A program made the translations under genes and the position numbers. Below, one piece after another: positions 35,129-47,389 of a stretch of DNA of 64,000 bases. The notes below the pieces were generated by a model. That model worked only from the letters and a program-made list of their open reading frames with translations. It had not been told where the DNA came from and did no database searches. Source of the stretch: Sipunculus nudus. Its lineage: Eukaryota > Annelida > Sipuncula > Golfingiida > Sipunculidae. The number at the start of each line of letters is the position of its first letter. The first letter of the stretch is position 1. The DNA is taken from NCBI GenBank assembly GCA_026874595.1, contig CM049313.1:42434659-42498658 (forward strand), given 5' to 3'.

Positions 35129-36795
35129 TGTAGTTTTAGGAATCTAGGTCTGGCATGCACCGACTGTACTCTGAATCAACCCCGTGACCTGGGGCGGGCA
35201 TAGGGTAAACTGGTAATACACATCGTCTTACCTGCCCGAAGCAATTATCCACTTGAGTAAATTCAAATATAACCCGTCAACGCCTGTCTCTCAAGGATGA
35301 CATTCTGTCCACCCTGGCTATTCTTCAAACCCTGGTTTTTCATCCGTCCATTCGTCCGTCCGTCCCCTGGCTGCCTATCTTCATACATGCATGTGCGTGT
35401 GCTGTTTTTCCTGTGCTACCTCCGTGGGCACGCACAGTATCACAGCACACACGTCCCACGTGCCCCTAAAAGCTAAAACATCTCGTAATTATCAGGTGCA
35501 AAGCGTATCCTTGGAGAACTGTCCAGTTCAGCCTAGTCTGTCCAATCTTATTCGCGTTTTTTTTAGATAGCACTAGATAGCACTGCCAAGTTTTACGGAC
35601 CGTATATCGCACAAGCGAGTGTGCACCTTGTTATCTCTGTACAGGGACGTACACGAGCCGTCAGATCCCACAATCAGTGTATTTCGGCAAAATGTCTTGA
35701 CACCATGAATTTAATTAAATACTTAAGCACTCATAGAATATTACTTCAAACATAATATATTTTCCCATTAAATTATCGTCAACACCTATCAGACTAGTCA
35801 ATAGTATTTTAAAACGCACTTCACGAAATCTAGGCTCATGCAGCCCCGGCTCAGACACTAAGTATAGGGCAGTACCGTGGTTCAAGTACCGTGACGAAAT
35901 CATGTGACCAACCCACGTATAATCAGATGTTGTGATGGTTGTATAAATTAGTCCTCTTTAATGATCACATCAAACAAGATCGTCGCATCCATTATATGTA
36001 TTAATAAAGAGATACAAGTCAATATTCGAAATTTTGCATTGAGTGGTGAGTAAGCAGTTATTTAAGGACAAGATTAGCAGAGAATCTCCCCGTTAGTCAA
36101 TAACAAAGTGTTGTGTTCACAATCGGGGTCCCCACGCCTTGACCCGTCAACTCAGTACGTGCACATGTTCTGCATATTAACATACTTCTAATGTATGGAC
36201 CCACTAAGCGCTCACTACGTTTCTTTCTTATCCTCGATGACAGACCCACTTAAGGCCCGATACCTACTTTTGGTTTTGAGGCCAATAGGCTGATGCAAGA
36301 ATATATGATCATCTATAGTTTCCTTTCTATCTGTTTGGCCGACTGTCTATCCTTCTGTTTCCCGTTCTAATTAAAATGAAATGAAACCATAGGTGAGAAA
36401 GTAGTATATTTTTTCCACAATGTTTAAACAATTGCACACATGCACAAAACTACGTATAAACAAGCTGCTGATTAGTAATAAGTGTAACAAATATTCTAAA
36501 AATATATATATATGACAACCTAATTTGAGTGCGCAGCTCAAGGGAGAAGCCATGTCACTCTGCCTCGAGTGTCCAGAAGAACCCTGCCATTTGTATAATA
36601 TATATGTTTAGTCTTGTCGCTATTTTATATTTTATTTTATAGTCCCTCATTGATTCTCGTTGATATTGTGTTATAATATTTAAATATAATTTTTTTTTAC
36701 CAAATTCCGATGAGCATCCAATTGGTGTAAAAGAATTTTATGTCTGCATGGGCATGCGTAATATCACCATACACAATATGGCAATAATTATGATT
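35129..36795. other. No recognised gene
   Basis: Upstream of Fuseless-like copy 2. A promoter and first exon could lie here but I cannot identify them. Confidence 0.35.
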
Positions 36796-37510
36796 TTTAG
36801 CCAAGCTGACTGAGCAGTCACCTGAGCTATAGCGATTACTCTTTGTCCGTCGTCCGTCTGTCTGCCCGCCCGTCTGTTTGTCTGTCCGACCGTTAACAGG
36901 GCACCAATCTTTACCACTGGACCTATAATCTACAAACTTTACACCCAGGGAGGTCCATAAAAATCTTCTTGTAAACCTGAAATTTCATTTCTGTTACCCA
37001 TATCCTCCGAGCTGAGGGGCTCGTAAGCTCTTGTTCTCTCTATTTTTGAGACCTTCAAATGAAGCAGTTTGACAATCACTTGAGCACAAACTGTAACCTT
37101 TAGACCTAGGATCTTCTAACTGTACATCAAGGGAGGTCTTAGGCGAATCAAGGTCATAGTAACTTATATTCTGCAAGATATGTATAAGAACATGATTTCA
37201 GCACTCTATGAGACAGATTTGCTTGATTGGTTATAGCTGGACTTAATACTTCTGATCTTATTTAGAGCCAGGGCGGTTCCTGTAAAAATATCTTAGAATC
37301 CTGAAACTTTGTCACTACGACTAATGTCACTAATGTCCTATGTTCTGCAATTTGTGTGAAAGAACATGACCTGAACACTTCATTAGTCACAAATGTAGTA
37401 GATGGATGTAGAATAAGGTCACTGTAACCTATATCTAAGGTCTATTGGCAATATGCATGATTTTGAGCACTCAGGTAGTCATGTTACCATGGTAATCATA
37501 CATATACATA
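36796..37510 (+). mobile_element. Family A copy, partial
   Basis: It starts with AAGCTGACTGAGCAGTCACCT and CTTTGTCCGTCGTCCGTC, the family A 5' end, followed by CGTTAACAGGGCAC and unit text. The 3' end is not clear. Confidence 0.55.
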
Positions 37511-37903
37511 CATGAATTGTGTTTCAATTCAATCCAATTTTTGGAGGGGTCCAACTAGGAGGACTTGTGACAAAATCTAAAAAAAAGGTCCAAAAATCCC
37601 CCGTGGACCCTACCCCTGGATCCGCTTCCATTTACACACACACAGAACCATAACATATAACACAGGTGCAATGGAGAAGAAATGTCCGTGTGCCCGGATG
37701 GCTTTACACGAACACTTTAATATTCTGCGAAAACGTACTAATTTCGTAAGATGATACATAAATTATTGCCAATGTTTATGTACTTTTAGTTCCTTCAACG
37801 GGATAGGTTTTACAAAATATTCATTCATTCAATGAAAATTTAATTTATTTTGTGTTGCTCATACTAATTCAACTAAAACTGTCACATTTTCTTTTCGTTT
37901 CTA

Positions 37904-38088
37904 CATGATACAAAAATGACTATATTTTCTCCACCGGTAAACTGAAAATCCCCCAATAGCTCCATATGTTTGGTCCAAGAGTCTATAGAACATTGGTCTG
38001 GTATTCTTGCAATCTTTGCAGAGCTCAGCCTGGGTTGGGGTTGACTGGAAATCACGAATTGTGCCCGCTTGTCCGGAGCGCTGTCTAG
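37904..38088 (-). other. Weak exon-like ORF
   Basis: On the minus strand an open frame follows a possible acceptor tgttgtctag and runs through QAELCKDCKNTRPMFYRLLD and GAIGGFSVYRWRKY to a stop. It has a CxxC pair but no family I recognise. It may be a relic of a mobile element lying next to the LINE ORF1 region. Confidence 0.2.
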
Positions 38089-38530
38089 ACAACAGAAGAC
38101 GGTAAAACGTTTAACATACGACTTGAACGTTTTAACATTTATTTTACCAAGAGAATTACTTTTAAAATATGGTGATATTTTGCATGTTACAATTAAAGAT
38201 GGGCATTTTCACCATGGGCATCAACATGATATACTGTCCAGTTAATGTGCTAATTTTGAAGAAATATAATATAAAGCCGGGCTAAATCATTTAAGAGAAT
38301 AGACTGGCCAATATGGCGAACAGGCAACACGCACATTAAGGGGCTCTCACGTTCCCGGGGAATAGATGACATGGAGTAATTAACAGCAGGGAATGGAACA
38401 GTCACCAAAGTAGAATGAAGTCCGCAAAACCAGTTCTTGAAATTGACGATCAACTTTGTAACGCGATTTTCACAAAAATTCACGAAATCTACGGAACAAA
38501 AGAACTGAAAGGTAAAATTGTTTTGATACA

Positions 38531-39057
38531 ATGGCGAGCAACCTCGGGGAGGAAATTAGAAAGTCCCTGGACTCTGTCTACTCAAGCGAGTCAATCCATG
38601 AGGAGACACTCGCGCCAGCAATACAGCTTGGTGGGGCTATGAGTGAAGACACTCGTAAACAAGACGCAAAACGTCACAGACAGGAATCTACAGAATCCGA
38701 GAGTACAAGTCGTTCAGCAGCTAGTACACAGATGATGCAGCTGACTAAGGTAATTCAAACTGTGTTATTATCACCTTCAGTCATTACCGCTTTTGCAGAA
38801 GCTATTCTGCCAACGATTACTGAAAAGCTGGATGAACTTATCAATGTAAAAATAAATAGTGTTCAGAAAACCACTACTGAATCGCTGGAAAACCTATCAA
38901 AAAAGACTTTTGAACTGGAAAATAAACTGAAACGGAGCAGAGAAATAATTAAAAAGCTCGAAACTAACCTGGACACACTTGAACACAATATGAAAGACGA
39001 CTCAATCTCCGCATTTACGGTATAGAAGAAACCGAGGGAGAAAGGATTGACCATATT
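38531..39057 (+). pseudogene. LINE ORF1-like protein, N-terminal part
   Basis: It starts MASNLGEEIRKSLDS, has a Ser/Thr/Glu-rich region, then a predicted coiled coil (about residues 110-155, rich in Leu, Glu and Lys heptads). A one-base shift near 39005 leads into LRIYGIEETEGERID, the start of an ORF1 RNA-recognition-type domain. It is then cut by the MITE. Confidence 0.6.
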
Positions 39058-39090
39058 GTTATGACCCTTGTGCACAACAAATTAGGGAGC

Positions 39091-39295
39091 GAGTATAGAA
39101 TCCGGTCTACATGGACGAGGTTATGAGTGTATATGGGCAGACGTAATGATGTTTAGAATTCATGTAATGGAACAGTAAAGGCATGTCGAAGTCATATCAT
39201 CAGGCATGTCATGGCTTTTGTTGATTACTTCTACAATATGAGACTGTCCAGTCAGTTTAGACCCATCTTGGAAATGTAGGCCGGATTCTATACTC
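39091..39295 (+). mobile_element. 205-bp MITE inside ORF1
   Basis: The ends are 22-bp inverted repeats with one mismatch: GAGTATAGAATCCGG at the left and its complement CCGGATTCTATACTC at the right. ORF1-like coding text resumes just after it. Related internal text (AGGTTATGAGTNTATA, ATTCATGTAAT) recurs near 53965-54030. Confidence 0.7.
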
Positions 39296-39319
39296 TGGCA
39301 CAAATGAGGTCTGAAAGAT

Positions 39320-39660
39320 ATGACCCGGCACGAAATACAAAGATGTCACAGAGTGGGGCCTACAGGCAGCGGTCAGAGACCTATCATCATTAGAATGACC
39401 AGTTATAGAGGGAGAGCCGCCATATACAGTGCACGGACAAAGCTGAAGGGAACCCGCATTTACATCAACGAAGACCTGACCGAGGAAGGGGCGAAACTGG
39501 CGTTCTTGGCAAGACAGGCAAAGAAGTCAAAGGAGTCAGCCGTATAGGACTGCTGGACGACAGATGGCAGAGTTCTTGTGAGCTTGATTGATGAAAAAAT
39601 TCGAGAGATTAGAAGTGAGAAGGACTTGAAAGGCCTGTTAAATATGTATGTACTTATGCA
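39320..39660 (+). pseudogene. LINE ORF1-like protein, C-terminal part
   Basis: It encodes EIQRCHRVGP, PIIIRMTSYRGRAAIYSAR, KGTRIYINEDLTEEGAKLA and, past a stop at 39547, DGRVLV and EIRSEKDL. These are the conserved blocks of the C-terminal half of L1-like ORF1 proteins found in invertebrate elements. Confidence 0.6.
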
Positions 39661-39699
39661 TCGGAAATATTGAAAAAAAGTAAAATATTGTAAAATGTC

Positions 39700-41000
39700 A
39701 TTAAAATATATACTTTATAAAAGAAAAAATTTGATCGGTTTGAATTGTAAAAACAAGGAATAATAAAATAAAAGCAATTTGTTTAGACGTCGTATGAAGC
39801 ATCAAATGACCATATATGTACTTATGAATAGTGAAACATGAACTTACTGAAACATGAACTTACGTTAAATTGAAAAAATGGAAACATTTATAGAAAATGT
39901 GTGTATATGATCTAAAATACACACAGGAGCCTTGAATATGTAAAGTGGTATCACAAGAGTAAGAAAGAAATAGGAAACGTATAAAAAGGTTATATTGTAA
40001 AATTAAATAGATGTATACAAAATGTGTGTATAGGATAACATATACTAGAGCAATGAATTTTTGTAAACTGAAATTACAAGTGTAAGAAAGATATAGAAAA
40101 CGTAAATTGATAAGATGTATAGAAATTGTGTGTATAAGATCTAAAATATATACACGAGCCTCAAAATATGTAAAGTGATATCACAAGAGTATAAAAAGAA
40201 ATAAAAAACGGGTGAAAAGGTTGTATTGAAAATTAGAAAGATTTAAAGGAAATGTGTGTATCAGATCTAAAATACTAAAACGAACATTAAAGTATGTTAA
40301 TTGATATCACAAGAGTATAAAAAAAGGATATAAAAAACGGGTAAAAAGGTTGTACTGAAAATTGGAAAGATATAGAGGAAATGTGTGTATAAGATCTAAA
40401 ATACATACTAGCCTTGAATATGTAGAGTGATATCACATGTCTAAGAAAGAAATAAGAAAATGTGTAAAAAATGATATATTGTAAAATTGGAAAGATATAA
40501 TAGAATATGTGTGTATAAGATCTAAAATACATACTAGAGCACTGAAAATATGTAAAGTGACTTCACAAGTGAAAAGAAAATTAGAAATGCGCAATTGGTA
40601 ATATTGTAAAAATTTGAAAGATGTATAGAAAATATGTATAAGATAAAATACGTACGAGAGCCATGAAGATATGTAAATTGATACTACAAGTGTAAGAAAG
40701 AAATAGAAAATGTATAGAAAATGTGTGTATCAGATCAAAAATACATACTAGAGCATTGAAAATATGTGAAGGGACTTCACAAGTGAAAGAAAGAAATAAG
40801 AAAAGTGTAGAAAAGGATATATTGTAAAATTGGAAAGATTTATAGAAAATGTTATGTATAAGATCTAAAATAGATAAAAGAGCCTTGCAAATAATTCTGT
40901 AAAGTGACATCACAAAAGAAAAAATACAGATCGTGTAAAATGGTTATATCGCAAGTATTTGAAAGATGTATAGGAAATGTGTGTATGCATAAATATCACT
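39700..41000 (+). repeat. AT-rich tandem repeat, ~100-130 bp unit
   Basis: About ten diverged units share phrases GTGTGTATAAGATCTAAAATA, CATACTAGAGC, TGTAAAGTGA and CACAAGTGTAAGAAAGAAATA. The array lies between the ORF1 and endonuclease fragments. Confidence 0.75.
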
Positions 41001-41489
41001 CCTCAGATTTATTTTATTTGATTCGAATATAAGAAATATTTTTAATGATATAGTAAAGATTGAATCACAAAAAACAGTGATTATGTGTAAAGTATATCAC
41101 AGCAAGATGGCATCAGGAAAAGAACTAAAATACTCAGAATATTGTGTAGACCACACAAGTAAAATTTATTACGATATTGTAAACAAACACAGGAATCTCC
41201 TAGAAAACTGGTGTAATTCAAATACATCATATTATTAGGACAGTCGAAGAAATGATAAATTACCATACAGAAGGTTACTGTTAGGATGTAAAGATGTTCT
41301 TAATTTATTACCGGAATTCTAACCTGCAAAACTATTGTTTAAGAAACTAAACATTGTTACAAAATATATACACTTTTGAAGGATAGAAAACGTGTAAACC
41401 CCCTAATGAAAGCCTACATGCACAAAATGATGCACCAGTCTTGTATACAGCACAAGGCACATTTTTCACAATTCAATTTTGTTAAAGTT

Positions 41490-42327
41490 TTGTTAAATTT
41501 ACTTCTTTACATGTACATGTACATGACCCATGTGAACGTGCGAAGCTTAGTTCCAAATTGGAGCTTGTATTTGCAGATCTAGGACATAATTGCAAATTCG
41601 GTCTTTTCACATAAATTTTTTATAGGGACATTTTACAGACCACCAAACGCAAATGCTGAGTACTGGTCTCGTTTAAAAGAATCATTTGAGTTAGCTAAAC
41701 AAACAGGCATCCAAAGATTAATTATTATGGGGGATTTAAACGATGATTTATTAAATTCAATTTAGCTTTCAAGCGAATATATATTAAATTCAGCCTGGTT
41801 TATTTAATGAATGAACCAACTCGTGTCACCGAGCAGTCTTCTACATGCATAGATATAATTGGTACGACCTGTTTAGATTTAGTATGGTTAACTAATACCC
41901 TTTTGCAGCGACCACCAGCCAGTCTTTGTTAAGCTAAAGATGAAATTTTGAAAATTAACGAACCATAAGAATTAATATGGTGTTACGATCAAACAGATCG
42001 TATTTCTATCGGTACAGAACTTTCAAAATTAGAGGAAATGAATAAAGGCTTAATGAAAGAAAATATAAATCTTGCTGTAAAATTGTGGACTGAGACTTTT
42101 AAAAAAGCAATAAAGATGTCGGTGCCCAGTACAGGTACGATCTATGGATCCACCCTGGTTCAATGCCAATTTAAGAAGATTGATTAGGAAACGAAATCGA
42201 ATACATAATCGTGCAAAAAAGAAAAATAACCCAGAGAACTGGACAAAGTTTAGACAGTTCAGAAATCTTGTAATTGATGAAATAAGGGCAGCAAAGTCTA
42301 AATTTGTCAATGAAAAAAAAAATAAAT
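41490..42327 (+). pseudogene. LINE endonuclease fragments and linker
   Basis: HVNVRSLVPN (near 41530), GTFYRPPNANAEYWSRLKES and the catalytic-region GDLND (41725-41745) mark an apurinic-type endonuclease. DPPWFNANLRRLIRKRN and EIRAAKSKFVN (42144-42310) mark the segment before the reverse transcriptase. The middle of the endonuclease is missing and there are several stops. Confidence 0.7.
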
Positions 42328-42539
42328 AAAACTAGACGACCATAGGTCGAACGCTTGCCGGAAATCGGAAGTGAAACACAGACGGACAGACAGAACATAT
42401 TGTCGGTTTTCTATTAATAGAATGACTCTCAGGGACATTGCTGAGAATATGTGGCCCGTAGAATGACAAATGAACAGGCAAGCAGACAAAGCTGACAACA
42501 AAAGACGAACAGACAGACATACTGACTTTGTGAGACAAG

Positions 42540-44100
42540 ATTGACACCAGATGACATAACCTGGTGATTGAGAAGATTCAAAGGAAGAAAATGAGTTATA
42601 ATTTATGTAATTTAGATTTATAGTTTTGGAGGTATGGCGAATTAATGATATACTTGGGAGGCTCGACTGTAGCGCCTTCTAGCAGACATATTTCGATGAC
42701 GACAAATGCGTTTCGTATTATTAGTGTATGACATCAGATGTCTCAGTTTCAAAAGGATTCCGTCAAAGCTGTGGCCTGTCGAATGCATTATGTAAGGCGT
42801 AAGAACCAGCAAGCAGGCACTTTGAGGATAACGGACAAACAGATGGACACACTGACAAAGTGACAGAAGATTGAAACCATATGCCTTAATCAGGTTATGG
42901 AGAAGACTCAAAGGAAGAAAATAAGCTATAGCTTATGTAACTGAGGCTTTTGGTGTAGAGATATGGCCAATACAATGGTATGTGTGGGAGGGTCGTGTGC
43001 AGCGCCCACTAGTAGCCATATCAGGAAAATGAAAAATTTATTTCTAGAAATTAGTGTGAGACATAAGATGTAATAGTTTCAAAAGGATTCCGTCAAAACT
43101 GTGGCCTACAGAATGCTATATGTGAGACGCAAGAGCCAACAAGCAGGCGAATTTGAGGACAACTGACAAATAGACGAAAACACTGACAAAGTGACTCAAA
43201 ATTGAGTCCAGATGACTTCTCCAGGTTATGGAGAAGACTCAAAGGAAGAAAAAAGCTACAGTTTATGTAACTGAGGTTTATAGTTTTGGAGATATTGCCA
43301 AAGCATGATATGTTGGGAGAGGTTCGAGTTCAGCGCTCCCTAGCGGCCATATCCGGAAAATGAAAAATTGGTTTCGAGATATTAGTGTAAGACTTAAGAT
43401 GTAACAGTTTCAAAAGGATTCTTTCAAAACTGTGGCCTGTAGAATGCTATATGTTAGACGCAAGAGCAAGCAGGCGAATTTGAGGACAATGCTATATGTT
43501 AGACGCAAGAGCAAGCAGGCGAATTTGAGGACAACTGACAAACAGACAGACACGCTGACAAAGTGTCACAAAATTGTGACCAGATGACTACACTAGGTTA
43601 TGGAGAAGACTCAGAGGAAGAAAATAAGCTATAGTTTATGTAATTGAGGCTTATAATTTTGGAGATATTGCCAAAACATGATATGTTGGGAGAGGTTCGA
43701 GTTCAGCGCCCCCTAGCGGCCATATCCGGAAAATGAAAAATTGGTTTCGAGATATTAGTGTAAGACTTAAGAAGTAACAGTTTCAAAAGGATTCTTTCAA
43801 AACTGTGGCCTGTAGAATGCTATATGTTAGACGCAAGAGCAAGCAGGCGAATTTGAGGACAACTGACAAACAGACAGACACAATGACAAAGTGACACAAC
43901 ACTGAGACCAGATGACATTATCAGTTTATGGAGAAGACTCAGAGGGAAAAAATAAGCTATAGTTTATGTAATTGAGGCTTTGGGTTTTAGAGATATGGCC
44001 AATGTAATGATATCTGTGTGAGGGTCGTGTGCAGCGCCCCCTAGCAGCCATATTAAAAAAATGAAAAAACAATTTCGAGATACTAGTCTAGGACTTATGA
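42540..44100 (+). repeat. Tandem array, ~330-bp unit
   Basis: Five units marked by GGAGAAGACTCAAAGGAAGA, TTTTGGAGATATTGCCAA, CAGCGCCCCCTAGCGGCCAT and CAGTTTCAAAAGGATTC. The spacing is about 330, 332, 371 and 327 bp; the long one contains a ~43-bp internal duplication (43446-43530). Confidence 0.85.
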
Positions 44101-45837
44101 TATGTCAGTTTCAAAAAGATTCCTGCAATAATGTGGCCTTTGGCGCAAGATGAATGAAATCTCGAAATATCTCTATTCACGAGATATTTTACGAGATACT
44201 GCAAGACTTGTAATAAAATCTTGTAGTACTAGTTGAATGCTACCTGATGCAAAAACCTAGATCACTCTAGCTTTAAAACTGACAAAGTTAGAAAAATAAG
44301 ATCCCTTTTTTTCGAATATCATGACTTTTCCCCAGAAATTTGTAACCATGGTTACGGCAAATTTGAGTCAGCTACACACCAGATGACAGGCCTTGGAATG
44401 ACGATTAAAATGAGCTATTGTTGAAGTAGATACGACTAATAGTCACAAAGATATGAAGAAAAAAACGTTTTGAGAAGTTTTGACGACCTTGACCTTGACC
44501 TTTGACCTATTTTAACCAAAAACAATAGGGCACCTAGAAATTATGTTTTCGAACATCACTGTAAGTTTCAAGGTTATTGTGGCAAAATTGTGGCCAGGAG
44601 AGTGGTGACAAACAAACAAACAGACAAACAGACAAACAGACATACGCGACTGACCAATATGCTTGCCGAAATCTTTGATTCCGGCAAGCAACAAACAGAC
44701 AAACAGACATACGCAACTGAGCAATATGCTTGCCGAAATCGAAGATTTCCGGCAAGCAATAAAGTTGTGACTGTGCCTCCAACATGTATGATAATAGACA
44801 GGGCCTGGAAAGGCCGTCACGCACCGCTGCACACGCCGGCCGCCTACCGTAGGGACCCTGCCGGCACTTGCGGCGACGGCACGTGACTTCGTGGTTTGGT
44901 GAAACACGGCGCGAGATTTGACGAGACTTACAATGCGACCCCTGAATGTGACTGCGAGTGTCCGACGCTATCCGGCGCTGCAGACCATGTGTCTGTGGCG
45001 TAAAAATGACAGAATTTTAGGCATTTCTTTGAATGGTCACGTGTTCTCGTTTCACGAGAAACGGTGCGAGATATGACGAGACTTGCGATTGAATGACTAA
45101 GAACTAGACGGATGCTGTCTAACGCCGAAAACCAGACCTTTCTATGGCAAATATCAACAGAGATAGAAGCAGGTAAACTTCGTATGTTCAAGTTGTCACG
45201 TTTTACCCCAAAATTTGGTAACCATGGTAACGGCAGTACAAAGCTACATGTGCGGAGGAATAAGCCAATGTTCCTAGTTTCAGATACCACAAAAAAAATG
45301 GTGTCACGTTTATTATTTTTTGAGATATTGCAGAAAAATGATATGTTACAGTGTTTCAGGTACCACGCCCCCTGGTGGCTATTTCCAAAAAAATGAAAAA
45401 CTGATTTCGAGATATTTATAAATAACACAAAATATATCAATTTCAAAGCCATTGTTAAAAAAATGCAACCTGTAGGTCATATTTAATGAAATCTCGAAGA
45501 CTCTCGTTTGACGAGAAACGGTGCGAGATTTTGCAAGATTTTTGATTGGACCACCGAGAACTCACCAAGGGCTACAAGATGCAAAAAAAATGACCTCTCC
45601 AGCATAAAAACTGACAGAGTTAGAAGCTGAAAACTGCATATTTTCAAAATTCAAAAGTTTTACCCCAAAAATAGAGAAATCTGGCAATAGCGCACTTTGG
45701 CACCTATGCGCAAAAATAAGCCCATGGTACCCAGTTGAAGGTGCTGTGATGGAAATGGCCCAATGTTTAATAGTTCTGGAGGTATAGCACGAAAACAAAT
45801 TTTCATGTTTTTTCATCTGCAACGCCCCCCGGCGGCC
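42671..45837. promoter_or_regulatory. Seven CTCF-like motifs in family B
   Basis: Sites AGCGCCCCCTAGCGGCC and variants lie at 42671, 43001, 43332, 43705, 44033, 45363 and 45821. The site at 45363-45380 (reverse complement AGCCACCAGGGGGCGTGG) fully matches the vertebrate core CCASYAGRKGGC; the one at 43705 misses one position. Binding is inferred only. Confidence 0.4.
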
Positions 45838-46315
45838 ATTTCCAAAATCTGAAAAAACAATTTCGAGATATTCTTGTGTTACATAAAATATCTCAGAATC
45901 AGTACGATTGCTGCAAATTTGAAAAATATCACGAAATTCCATGATTTCTCCCCAAAATTGCGTAACCATGGTAACAGCAAATTTAAGTTAGCTACATGTC
46001 AAAAGAAAGGCCAGGTGATGACGAAAAAAATGAGCTATTGCAGAAGTGGATAAGCCTATTTATGGCGAAGTTATAGTGCAAAAACCGTTAACCATACCTG
46101 TCGTGACCTTGACCTTTGACCTTTGACCTATTATAACCAAAAACAATAGGGCACCTAGAAATTATGTTTTTCATCATCCCTGCAAGTTTCAAGGTGATTG
46201 TGGCAAAATTGTGGCCAGGAGAGTGCAGACAAACAAACAAACAAACAGACAAACAGACATACGCAACTGAGCAATATGCTTGCCGAAATCGAAGATTTCC
46301 GGCAAGCAATTAACG

Positions 46316-46620
46316 GCCTAGAAAAGATACCGCAGAAACTGTGGTGGAAATTGGCAAGTGACCACTTTAAAGGAATGGATAACTCTCAGACATATCCGGC
46401 TATCAAATCTGCCTGGGGGCTAGTTGTAAACGATACAGATAAGGCAACAGTCTGTAATAACTATACTTTGTTAGAGAATCCATTTTAAACACTACGAGGG
46501 CTGCGCTTCCGAACACATCACAGGCAAACGGACCTACATTAAATAAAATAGTTTTAAAAGAAACCGACGTAAAAGATCAAATATATATTTTAGATCCTGT
46601 TACAGGAGTTCTTTTTATTA
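46316..46620 (+). pseudogene. LINE reverse transcriptase, N-terminal fragment
   Basis: KIPQKLWWKLASDHFKG and WGLVVNDTDKATVCNNY, then after a frameshift NGPTLNKIVLKETDVKDQIY. These match the segment that precedes the catalytic domain in Jockey/CR1-like LINEs. The solo LTR follows directly. Confidence 0.6.
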
Positions 46621-47386
46621 TGTGACACGGGCGTAACTCCTGTTGTGGCACTCGTGTCTGGCCGCGTATTACATTCTATGTTTAATCCGTACTGGTTGAA
46701 CTCTTGTTGTCATGCTGGCTTGGGGCGAGATCACGTGTACACCATGGTGCGTAGAGGCACGGCGATGTCTTTCTAGAGAATTCCTGAAACGCGTGTTTTA
46801 CTGTGTTGTTATCCTTAAGACTGTTCGAGAAGTGGAAAATTCTCGGCTTGGGGTGTGAAAGTATATAAGAGGGCTGTGTTTTAGAATCGGGCAGAGAGCA
46901 GAGAAGATTCCAGCGGACACAGAAGCGTGTGTCAGATTCTATGACCTTATCCGACTAATGCGGCAATTATAGATTTTCAAAGACTTTCTTCTGGATTTTA
47001 TGCATTTGGACTTCAGTTTACTTTCTGGATTGTTGCAAGAGCTTTACACTGGACTGTCATCCTCCGAGAGTTTACATTTAAAGGACTTATCGTTGTGATG
47101 GTGTTTGTATCCAGGTACTGTGCACATTATTTTCTGTGTGATTGTATTGACTTGTTGCTATACCGCTGTTTTACTGTATAATTGTATTGATTCAGTGTAT
47201 TGTAATGTTAGGGTCGTTTTAAGAATAAATTATAGTTTTTTGTTAACAAAAAAACTACTGACTTCTTTATTCATTCCCTAGACACTTCACGCTGCCTAGT
47301 GTCACAGAATCTGATTTTTTTTATCTCCGTTATAGAATTTGTGTTCATCACGCATACGTGATCTGTTTATATTAGGTTCCGTAACA
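46621..47386 (+). mobile_element. Solo LTR of the same Gypsy family
   Basis: The 766-bp segment starts TGTGACACGGGCG and ends CCGTAACA. TATATAAG lies at 46862-46869 and AATAAA at 47224-47229. There is no primer site or gag after it. It sits inside a LINE reading frame: reverse-transcriptase-type sequence is found directly before and after. I did not find a perfect target duplication. Confidence 0.7.
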
Positions 47387-47389
47387 ATC

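Larger units (their letters stand above)
42328..46310 (+). mobile_element. Tandem-repeat-bearing non-autonomous element(s), family B, ~4 kb
   Basis: It starts AAACTAGA with a hairpin CGACC-ATA-GGTCG (42337-42349), then CTTGCCGGAAATC (42354-42366). It ends with GATTTCCGGCAAG (46294-46306), an exact inverted copy, which pairs with the adjacent CTTGCCGAAATC to form a terminal hairpin with loop GAA. Inside are units of about 330 bp (starts near 42567, 42897, 43229, 43600 and 43927). A second, internal copy of the 3' end lies at 44480-44760, so at least two elements are nested or joined. No coding capacity. LINE coding text resumes at about 46311. Confidence 0.65.

Noticed and set aside
44590-44886. 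ORFs rich in TNKQTDKQ or LSVCLFVCLF around 44.5-44.9 kb
   Set aside because: Translations of the CAAACAGACAAACAGACA tail of family B elements on either strand.
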